Assembly (NCBI GenBank): GCA_903912435.1
Contig: CAIWHI010000861.1
Location: 1-9,157 of the forward strand
From: an uncultured Bacteroidota bacterium
GTDB taxonomy: Bacteria; Bacteroidota; Bacteroidia; Chitinophagales; Chitinophagaceae
Reading direction: 5' to 3'
Length of the DNA stretch: 9,157 bases
Below, piece by piece: positions 1 to 5,141 of this stretch. Both the position numbers and the translations under genes were made by a program. Position 1 is the stretch's first letter, and every line of letters starts with the position of its first letter. The notes beneath the pieces are model-generated. The model saw nothing but the letters and a program-made list of their open reading frames with translations, made no database searches and was not told the origin of the DNA.

Positions 1-312
1 CTATATATGGCAAACCTACAAGGCTATATATATATATATATATTGTAATGCGTATTTTTTAGTGGTTTATAATTTCTATTTTAGGTGTTTTTTGCACAAT
101 AAATAATTGGTAATGGGGGTTTTAGGGGATGTATTTTTTGCAGGGTATTATATCTAAAGTGCTATTCACTAGCCTATAACATATTAACATTAGGCATCTT
201 CACGCATATTCCGTAAAAGCTTGGTTGTGATTTTAGGGCGGGTTAATTTTGTAGGTTTTTATGGTACACCAGTCTATAACATTTACGAATTGAAGGACGC
301 TTCAAAGTAAAA
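1..312. other. Gene-free AT-rich stretch
   Basis: I find no supportable protein or RNA gene here. It is very AT-rich and contains a TA dinucleotide run near the left edge. Two loosely similar T-rich segments occur at 79-96 and 120-142, both starting TTTTAGG and ending TTTTTTGCA. A short near-repeat (AGCCTATAACAT at 171 and AGTCTATAACAT at 271) is spaced exactly 100 bp apart. A small hairpin at 290-305 (arms TTGAAG and CTTCAA, loop GACG) lies just beyond the terminator of the neighbouring minus-strand gene. The gene to the left is outside the window, so part of this could be its leader or trailer. Confidence 0.6.
25..43. repeat. (TA)9 dinucleotide run
   Basis: An uninterrupted alternating TA tract of about 19 bases, preceded at 2-8 by a shorter TATATAT stretch. 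It is a simple microsatellite. It could be length-variable or prone to cruciform extrusion. No flanking gene is in view that would make it a phase-variation switch. Confidence 0.8.
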
Positions 313-335
313 GGACGAAGCTTGAAGCTTCGTCC
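304..335 (-). terminator. Rho-independent terminator of the saccharopine dehydrogenase gene
   Basis: Positions 313-335 form a perfect inverted repeat with 11-base arms (GGACGAAGCTT and AAGCTTCGTCC) around a single central G. In RNA this gives a stem of about 9 bp with a TTGAA loop. Read on the minus strand it is followed by TTTTACTTT (complement of 304-312), the U-rich tail expected of an intrinsic terminator. It lies about 43 bases past the stop codon at 378, so it most likely ends transcription of the gene at 378-1706. Confidence 0.75.
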
Positions 336-377
336 AGTACCACACTCGTCATTTTATTTTATGATTTTAATTTAAAT

Positions 378-1706
378 TTACTCCACCACTTCTTTAAACG
401 AAATACCATAATGGGCCAGTTCGGTAAGCACAGGCCTGTAAACAGATACCATGTTTGGGAGTAATACTCCTGTAGGTGGCACAATCTTTTTGTTGAGTAC
501 CATGCGGGCCAGGATACCCATGGGCAGGCCTACGGTTTTTGCCATTGCTGAATGGTCCCTGTTCTCACCCTTGATTACCATTGAGCTGGTTACTTTTATC
601 TTCCTGCCCTTGTGCATGTATTCTATCTCATGCTGCATCACTACCATGTCCTTGTCTACCGTTTCAAGTTTCCATTTATCAAGCAGTAATTCAAGTAATA
701 AATCTGCCGATGTGGTAGTGGCAGGCATCAATGGTATATCATCAAAAAAGCCCAGCCATTTCAACATTGAGAATGCTTTATCGTCTTCTGCTATGCCCAT
801 CTTTGTAGCCAGGTAGGTAATAAAGTTACCATTGCCCGTATAGCCCGATTTTTTCTTCAACCAGTCGGTATAAGTCATACCCCGTGTATCAAACTGGTCG
901 TCCTGGTCGGTAAGGCCATTAATCACAAATACCTGCCAGCCCTTACAGAATGATGGATGGCGGAGAGTGGCCCTTAAAAAAGTCTGTATTTCAGGCACAT
1001 CATAAATATCAAGGTAGCGAGATGAATCCCTATTAGGGTACCAGGCCAATTGGCCTATTTCATCCACCTTTATTTTCTTATTGTGCTCAAACATTTTTTC
1101 GTAAGGCACTTCGACCTGCTTGCCCTGGTAGAGGTATTTTGCCCCACCCATGCCTGCTGTAATAATATTCTTGGGATTCCAGGTAAACTTATAATGCCAT
1201 GGATTATTATCGCTCTCAGGGGCTACAAGGCCACCACAATACGATTTAAAGCTGGTGATGATACCAGATACCCTTTGAATGCCATGTATCAGCTTATTAG
1301 CTGTCATATGGTCAATTCCCGGGTCAAGGCCCATCTCGCACATAAACATCAGGCCGGCTTTTTTTACCGCCTCATCCATTTCCTTCATCTCCTCAGATAT
1401 GTAGGACGATGTTATTAGGTTTTTCTTATGCTTCAGACACTCTCTTGCGAGTAGTATGTGTAAATGCGGAGGCATTAATGATATTACTATGTCGGCCCGC
1501 TTCACCAATTGCTCCCTGGTTGCGGGTTTAGTAATGTCCACTACAGCGGCCTCTGCGTATGGACTATCTCCTATTTTTTCTGCAATGTTATTGGCATCGC
1601 TATCGGCTACTATTACCTTCCATTTATTTCTTGGAGCATGAGTTAAAAAGAAATGAATGAGATAAATGGATGACTTCCCCGCACCGGCAATCAGAACTGT
1701 TTGCAT
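378..1706 (-). CDS. Saccharopine dehydrogenase family protein (Lys9-like)
   Basis: A 442-residue NAD(P)-dependent oxidoreductase of the saccharopine dehydrogenase/reductase family. In the family this enzyme interconverts saccharopine with aminoadipate semialdehyde plus glutamate in lysine metabolism. The N-terminus is a Rossmann nucleotide-binding fold (VLIAGAGKSS, residues 4-13), in which the usual third glycine is replaced by serine. The run SLMPPHLH (76-83) and the signature GLDPGIDHM (126-134) are typical of the family, and SYCGGLVAPESDNNPWHYKF (155-174) matches the substrate-domain region of Lys9-type enzymes. The length is normal and the ORF looks complete. The ATG start leads straight into the Rossmann strand, so it is secure. 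The protein should be cytosolic. No lysine-ketoglutarate reductase partner is nearby, so the physiological substrate is uncertain; an alternative is a related imine-forming dehydrogenase. A perfect TAnnTTTG box lies upstream and a hairpin terminator downstream, so it is probably monocistronic. Confidence 0.87.
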   Translation of the reverse strand: MQTVLIAGAGKSSIYLIHFFLTHAPRNKWKVIVADSDANNIAEKIGDSPYAEAAVVDITKPATREQLVKRADIVISLMPPHLHILLARECLKHKKNLITSSYISEEMKEMDEAVKKAGLMFMCEMGLDPGIDHMTANKLIHGIQRVSGIITSFKSYCGGLVAPESDNNPWHYKFTWNPKNIITAGMGGAKYLYQGKQVEVPYEKMFEHNKKIKVDEIGQLAWYPNRDSSRYLDIYDVPEIQTFLRATLRHPSFCKGWQVFVINGLTDQDDQFDTRGMTYTDWLKKKSGYTGNGNFITYLATKMGIAEDDKAFSMLKWLGFFDDIPLMPATTTSADLLLELLLDKWKLETVDKDMVVMQHEIEYMHKGRKIKVTSSMVIKGENRDHSAMAKTVGLPMGILARMVLNKKIVPPTGVLLPNMVSVYRPVLTELAHYGISFKEVVE

Positions 1707-1749
1707 AATAAATTGTCAAAAAACTGTAAAAATAATACAAATACTACAT

Positions 1750-1757
1750 CAAAAGTA
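1750..1757 (-). promoter_or_regulatory. Candidate Bacteroidota -7 box for the saccharopine dehydrogenase gene
   Basis: On the minus strand this reads TACTTTTG, a perfect match to the Bacteroidota -7 consensus TAnnTTTG. Transcription would start near 1743 and leave a leader of roughly 37 bases before the ATG at 1706. No convincing TTG -33 element sits at the usual 19-21 bp spacing, so the call rests on one box. The 123-bp gap 1707-1829 is the divergent control region shared with the thioesterase gene, for which I see no clear promoter match. Confidence 0.4.
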
Positions 1758-1829
1758 ATAGTATTGCAGAGAATTTTCATAGCACAATTATACCTTATTT
1801 TTTTACACATACACTAAATTATTTATAAC

Positions 1830-2273
1830 ATGAATTCAATATGGAAAAATAACGCTATTGATATTAGCACTCTAAATGAGCTATCTAGGAACACAATGGC
1901 GGAACATCTTAATATTTTATTTACTGAAATCGGACAAAATTGTCTTATTGCCACCATGCCTGTAGGGCCAAATACCCACCAACCGAACGGATTGCTTCAT
2001 GGAGGCGCTTCAGCAGCTTTGGCCGAAACTGTGGGAAGTGTTGCTTCAACGCTGATTATAGATAGCGAGAAACAAACATGTGTAGGAATTGAAATAAATT
2101 GCAATCACCTTAGGTCTAAGAAGACCGGAATAGTAAAAGCAACAGCCGAGCCTTTGCACATTGGCGCCACTACGCATATTTGGGATATAAAAATACGTGA
2201 CGAGAAAGAAAAACTAATATGCGTGAGCCGATTAACTGTCGCTGTATTGAAAAAACCAGTATCGCTAAAGTAA
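1830..2273 (+). CDS. Hotdog-fold acyl-CoA thioesterase, YdiI/MenI/EntH type
   Basis: A complete 147-residue PaaI-like hotdog thioesterase. From memory it aligns almost end to end with E. coli YdiI (MenI), which hydrolyses 1,4-dihydroxy-2-naphthoyl-CoA in menaquinone synthesis, and with its relative EntH. Shared segments include the MPV...QPNGLLHGGASAALAETVGS block, the EIN.NH segment, and PLHIGATTHIW. The catalytic set of YdiI (Gln48, His54, Gly55, Glu63) appears here with a constant shift of three as Gln51, His57, Gly58 and Glu66. The active site is therefore intact. The protein has no signal peptide and should be a cytosolic tetramer, as is known for the family. Menaquinone is the usual quinone in Bacteroidota, which fits a MenI role, but family members are promiscuous and no men genes are in view. 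It is divergent from the saccharopine dehydrogenase gene and ends before a two-way hairpin terminator. Confidence 0.88.
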   Translation: MNSIWKNNAIDISTLNELSRNTMAEHLNILFTEIGQNCLIATMPVGPNTHQPNGLLHGGASAALAETVGSVASTLIIDSEKQTCVGIEINCNHLRSKKTGIVKATAEPLHIGATTHIWDIKIRDEKEKLICVSRLTVAVLKKPVSLK

Positions 2274-2281
2274 AGCTGCTG

Positions 2282-2303
2282 CATATATTTGTTTAAATAT
2301 ATG
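2282..2303. other. AT-rich hairpin after the thioesterase gene
   Basis: Perfect 9-bp arms (CATATATTT and AAATATATG) surround a GTTT loop, starting 9 bases after the thioesterase stop codon. It lacks G+C content and a T-tail on the plus strand, so it is weak as a terminator. It could act as a 3' end stabiliser upstream of the stronger hairpin at 2331-2367. Confidence 0.45.
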
Positions 2304-2330
2304 AAAAACGAACCCTGATTTAACACTAAA

Positions 2331-2367
2331 ATTAATGGGTTGATGATTAAATCACCAACCCATTAAT
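2331..2367. terminator. Bidirectional terminator between convergent genes
   Basis: A long inverted repeat: 12-base arms ATTAATGGGTTG (2331-2342) and CAACCCATTAAT (2356-2367), one A/C mismatch, then TGAT and ATCA pairing around a TAA loop. On the plus strand it is followed by ATATTTTATC, and on the minus strand by TTTAGTGTT. It sits between the ends of the thioesterase gene (2273) and the T9SS protein gene (2389), where a terminator shared by two convergent genes is expected. Confidence 0.75.
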
Positions 2368-2388
2368 ATATTTTATCACTAATATTTA

Positions 2389-3813
2389 CTACTTCGCGAA
2401 CCTTAGTACCACAGAAGTTTGGAGATTTGAGAGCCTTACCAAATAAATCCCTTCGGGTAGAACCAGATTATTTATTGATTTGAATTCAGTACCCTTATTC
2501 CATACATCAGTAAAAAGTTCCCTACCAGCAGCATCATAAATGCCAATATTTAGATTTTCATCCAATATATCTGTTGCAAATAATTTCAATGAATTGGTAG
2601 AGGTAAATGTTACTCGATAGTCATTTGTCTTATTAACTCCCTCAATGGCAAGTGGATTAAATACATAAGGAGTAGAAAAGCCAGGGCAACCCGCAGAATC
2701 CACAATAACGGTATAGGTACCCGTGCCCGGGAATGTATAACTATTGGTTGTAGCACCTGCAATGGGCGTAGTACCATTATACCACTGATAAGTTGTGTAA
2801 GCACCAGAAACACTTAAGGTATGCCCTGAAACAGTAATAGCCGGACTAGGCGTAGGAATAATGGTTACTGTATGAATAGAGGTATAAGCAGTACCACCAT
2901 GATAAACAGTCAATGTCATATCGTGTGTACCAGGGGTAGAAAAACATATAGTATCGATATTGCCATGAGGGTGGGCAATGGTAACACCAGGCATAGACCA
3001 TGTTAAACTATCAATTGCACCTGAACTGGTATTAGTGAAAATTATACAGCTATCCTGGCAGGTAGTTGATAAATTAGTTGTAAATGAAGCCGCAGTAGTA
3101 GTAGTTGATGCACTTAAGGAAATACTATCAATTGCTACAGAAGGATCGGTACCAATACCATCATCATTATTTACCCATCTAAACGCTATTTTTACATTAG
3201 GATTATTATCTGCACTTGACGGTAATGGGTAGGAATAATGCGTCCAATAACCCTGTAATGGGCAGATAGGTAAAGTTTTGGCAGGATTAACCAATAAACT
3301 CCATGTAAGCCCTGCATCGGCTGAATAGTAAACAGAAGCATCATCATTAGTAGTTTCACCTGCTTCTATGTAGTAAAAACTCATAGTAATGGTATACTTG
3401 CCTGTGCAGTTAATAACCGGCGATATAGCCTTTCTATCGGTATTTGTACAATATACTAAGCCACAAAATCCACCTGCATCATATGATGCTCCCAAATCAC
3501 CTGTACCGGTAATTCCACCAGGATTACCACCAATATGCAAGGTAGCACCAGTAGCTGTGGTGGAAACTGCTGCACAACCAGTGCCACAAACACCGGTTGT
3601 ATGGCCATTTTCGGCACAGCTTACATACCAAACATTAGGCTGGTCTCCTTCGGTACCAATAGATTGTGTCCAGGCACCATTAGGGCCAACATAGGCGGTC
3701 ACCAGCATACCTGTGGAACTACCACTCTCGAAATTCTCAACCCAGAATCTCTGGCTATAGCCCAGGTAGGAGGTACATATCAATAGTGCAATTGCGAATA
3801 AAAATTTGTTCAT
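2389..3813 (-). CDS. Secreted multidomain protein with T9SS type A C-terminal sorting domain
   Basis: A complete 474-residue exported protein of unknown specific role. Residues 1-20 are a Sec signal peptide (charged N-terminus, hydrophobic core, likely cut after GYS). Residues about 21-235 form a Thr/Gly/Cys-rich beta module that begins with FWVENFESG. It resembles the MAM-like or cleaved-adhesin jelly rolls of Bacteroidota (TITMSFYYIEAGE; VKIAFRWVNNDDG; VAIDSISLS). Residues about 243-320 look like a PKD domain (CIIFTNTSSG, STPGTHDMTLTV). Residues 321-380 look like a second Ig/PKD-like module (YQWYNGTTPI, GTYTVIV). The tail from about 400 is a T9SS type A sorting domain (IGIYDAAGREL, LPEGIYLVRL), ending in FAK. 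The protein should cross the outer membrane through the type IX system and end up anchored or released, possibly as an adhesin or carbohydrate-binding protein. No catalytic motif was recognised. It is followed by a shared terminator and looks monocistronic. Confidence 0.88.
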   Translation of the reverse strand: MNKFLFAIALLICTSYLGYSQRFWVENFESGSSTGMLVTAYVGPNGAWTQSIGTEGDQPNVWYVSCAENGHTTGVCGTGCAAVSTTATGATLHIGGNPGGITGTGDLGASYDAGGFCGLVYCTNTDRKAISPVINCTGKYTITMSFYYIEAGETTNDDASVYYSADAGLTWSLLVNPAKTLPICPLQGYWTHYSYPLPSSADNNPNVKIAFRWVNNDDGIGTDPSVAIDSISLSASTTTTAASFTTNLSTTCQDSCIIFTNTSSGAIDSLTWSMPGVTIAHPHGNIDTICFSTPGTHDMTLTVYHGGTAYTSIHTVTIIPTPSPAITVSGHTLSVSGAYTTYQWYNGTTPIAGATTNSYTFPGTGTYTVIVDSAGCPGFSTPYVFNPLAIEGVNKTNDYRVTFTSTNSLKLFATDILDENLNIGIYDAAGRELFTDVWNKGTEFKSINNLVLPEGIYLVRLSNLQTSVVLRFAK

Positions 3814-3829
3814 ATTCTGTCAGTTTGTA

Positions 3830-3859
3830 TAAAAGTACAGAAATTTCGATATTATCAAA
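3830..3859 (-). promoter_or_regulatory. Possible promoter of the T9SS protein gene
   Basis: On the minus strand a TTTG (complement of 3856-3859) is followed after 18 bases by TACTTTTA (complement of 3830-3837). This is one mismatch from the Bacteroidota -7 consensus TAnnTTTG, with near-normal spacing. The leader to the ATG at 3813 would be only about 10 bases, which weakens the call. The 7-bp repeat array begins directly upstream. Confidence 0.35.
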
Positions 3860-3861
3860 TT

Positions 3862-3889
3862 AAAAAGTAAAAATTAAAAAGTAAAAATT
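3862..3889. repeat. Heptamer tandem repeat array 1a (AAAAAGT/AAAAATT)
   Basis: Four consecutive 7-bp units in strict alternation: AAAAAGT, AAAAATT, AAAAAGT, AAAAATT, i.e. two copies of a 14-bp unit. It lies just upstream of the T9SS protein gene, next to its candidate -33 element. On the minus strand the units read ACTTTTT/AATTTTT, so overlapping TACTTTT strings resemble -7 boxes. Confidence 0.85.
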
Positions 3890-3933
3890 ATAAAGACACG
3901 ATGGTTAGGTTAAGGGTTCATTACATTGAATTT

Positions 3934-3966
3934 AAAAGTAAAAAGTAAAAAGTAAAAAGTAAAAAA
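3934..3966. repeat. Heptamer tandem repeat array 1b (AAAAAGT)n
   Basis: A partial AAAAGT unit is followed by three perfect AAAAAGT units and ends in AAAAAA. It stops at CCGCGCAG (3967-3974). The ending closely parallels that of array 2, where AAAAAA is followed by CCTCACAG. It lies about 60 bp past the stop codon of the small membrane protein gene. Confidence 0.85.
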
Positions 3967-4026
3967 CCGCGCAGGGGAAGCTAAGAGTTACAATGCACTA
4001 AATTAATAAGTAAATATAAAAAACAG

Positions 4027-4395
4027 TTACTCCACCCCATCTACTTCCACATTATCACCCTCATCTACATTAAGTGCATGGAAAAGCCTGTGAACAGCAG
4101 GTGCTAGAATAAAACCGATATTGGTAATGAATGCCACCCCACTAAAAAGCGCGTAAAGTGAAGAAAAAATCTTGCCCCAAAAATTCTTCACCTCTGCCAC
4201 AGGCCCCATTCCACTTAATATCATTGAGGCATTGTGTATTGAGTCTATCCAACAAATGTGGGCTATATAATGGTACCCAAGTATACCTATCATGAGGCAT
4301 ATAAACAATATGGCCGTGGCCACTATAAGGTTTTTCAGTATCCTTTTATAAAACACCTTAAATGGTGCCAAAGGCTTTCGTTTGTTTTCGTACAA
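4027..4395 (-). CDS. Small two-helix membrane protein with potassium-channel-like layout
   Basis: A 122-residue membrane protein, normally annotated as hypothetical. Order of parts: a basic N-terminus (residues 1-21), a first membrane helix (22-45, LIVATAILFICLMIGILGYH), a short amphipathic segment (49-60, starting WIDSIHNAS), the motif SGMGPV (61-66), a second helix (75-99, ending near LAPAVH), and an acidic tail (DEGDNVEVDGVE). Helix, re-entrant segment with a G-x-G motif, then helix is the plan of the ion-channel-2 pore family, in which the filter is TVGYGD; here it would read LSGMGP. The start codon is TTG at 4395, because an in-frame stop lies 3 bases further upstream and the first in-frame ATG falls inside helix 1. 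The TTG abuts a palindrome and a heptamer array, and no ribosome site is visible. I am confident it is a real membrane protein; the channel reading is inference. Confidence 0.75.
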   Translation of the reverse strand: MYENKRKPLAPFKVFYKRILKNLIVATAILFICLMIGILGYHYIAHICWIDSIHNASMILSGMGPVAEVKNFWGKIFSSLYALFSGVAFITNIGFILAPAVHRLFHALNVDEGDNVEVDGVE

Positions 4396-4412
4396 TTTTC
4401 AAATTGAAAATT
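4394..4412. repeat. Palindrome at the TTG start of the small membrane protein gene
   Basis: AATTTTCAA (4394-4402) and TTGAAAATT (4404-4412) are perfect inverted arms around one A. The palindrome overlaps the TTG start codon of the minus-strand gene by two bases and merges into heptamer array 2. It could occlude or mark the start region, or be the end of a dispersed repeat element. Confidence 0.7.
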
Positions 4413-4432
4413 AAAAATTAAAAATTAAAAAA
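4406..4432. repeat. Heptamer tandem repeat array 2 (AAAAATT)n
   Basis: Units GAAAATT, AAAAATT, AAAAATT, then AAAAAA, ending at CCTCACAG (4433-4440). It lies immediately upstream of the minus-strand small membrane protein gene and supplies its whole 5' flank. Its unit and its ending match arrays 1a and 1b, which suggests a common origin. Confidence 0.85.
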
Positions 4433-4537
4433 CCTCACAGTTAAAGCCTTCGAGATAAAATTTCATTTTAATACTACCAATAAAAATATCTAATATCAAG
4501 CTAACTACTAAATACTAAAACTCCATAAAAAGCTCAT

Positions 4538-4580
<43 letters not shown>

Positions 4581-4588
4581 AGCGCAGC

Positions 4589-5080
4589 TTAATGGCACTT
4601 AAAATACTCAAAAGGTTCTTTACAACTCAGGCATTTATAAAGTGCCTTACACGATGTTGGGCCAAAGTTACTCACCAGTTCGGTTTCTGTATGGCCGCAT
4701 CTGGGGCAATTCACTATTTCTACTTCAAATAAGCCCAAATCTCTAAATAATTTCCTATTGGGCGGAGCTATGCCATATTCTTTCAGCTTTCTTTTGCCAT
4801 TTTCAGTCATCCAGTCGGTAGTCCAGGCAGGGTTAATTTGTTGTTCTATGGTCAGATTTTTCACACCATGACCAGCCATCACCATTCTTATACCCATAGC
4901 TATTACATCCATTGCAGGGCAGCCGCTATATGTTGGGGTAATGGCAATTCTCACAGAATGATTATTTTCGGTCCCACTTATTTCCACATTTCGCACTATG
5001 CCTAAATCAAGTATGGTGAGTACAGGCACTTCGGGGTCTGTAACATCGCTCAACCAATCCATTATTTCTTCTGTGGTCAT
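4589..5080 (-). CDS. paaD: PaaD-like protein (phenylacetyl-CoA epoxidase accessory subunit, MIP18/DUF59 family)
   Basis: A 163-residue protein of normal PaaD length. The first part is a MIP18/DUF59 domain (MTTEEIMDWLSDVTDPEVPV, then LDLGIV), with the conserved SGCPAMD stretch carrying Cys54. The second part is a cysteine-rich zinc-ribbon-like tail: Cys125 and Cys128 (NCPRCGH), Cys144, Cys150 and Cys153 (CLSC), and a final Cys162. The zinc-type tail behind a DUF59 domain is the hallmark of PaaD (also called PaaJ), which supports maturation of the phenylacetyl-CoA epoxidase PaaABCE, probably through iron-sulfur or metal handling. I chose the ATG at 5080. The reading frame stays open upstream to 5161, but that extension is low-quality sequence that runs over the start of the divergent gene. 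No paaA, B, C or E is beside it, so it is a stand-alone gene here and could serve another Fe-S target. Confidence 0.85.
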   Translation of the reverse strand: MTTEEIMDWLSDVTDPEVPVLTILDLGIVRNVEISGTENNHSVRIAITPTYSGCPAMDVIAMGIRMVMAGHGVKNLTIEQQINPAWTTDWMTENGKRKLKEYGIAPPNRKLFRDLGLFEVEIVNCPRCGHTETELVSNFGPTSCKALYKCLSCKEPFEYFKCH

Positions 5081-5141
5081 AAAATATTTTACACGTTTTT
5101 CTGTTCTATATGAGCAGACATTAAAGTTAAATCCAAATTCC

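Noticed and set aside
25..43. TA tract as a replication origin element
   Set aside because: There are no DnaA boxes or initiator gene nearby; an AT-rich run alone is not enough.
451..1641. Plus-strand open frames inside the saccharopine dehydrogenase gene
   Set aside because: They lie antisense to a clear family match and read as low-complexity, Cys/Ile-rich sequence without recognisable domains.
2105..2326. Minus-strand open frame over the 3' end of the thioesterase gene
   Set aside because: It is antisense to a well-supported enzyme gene, crosses its end hairpins and resembles no family.
2978..3786. Open frames on the plus strand across the T9SS protein gene
   Set aside because: These are shadows of a repetitive Thr/Gly/Ser-rich coding sequence; none has a start context or domain of its own.
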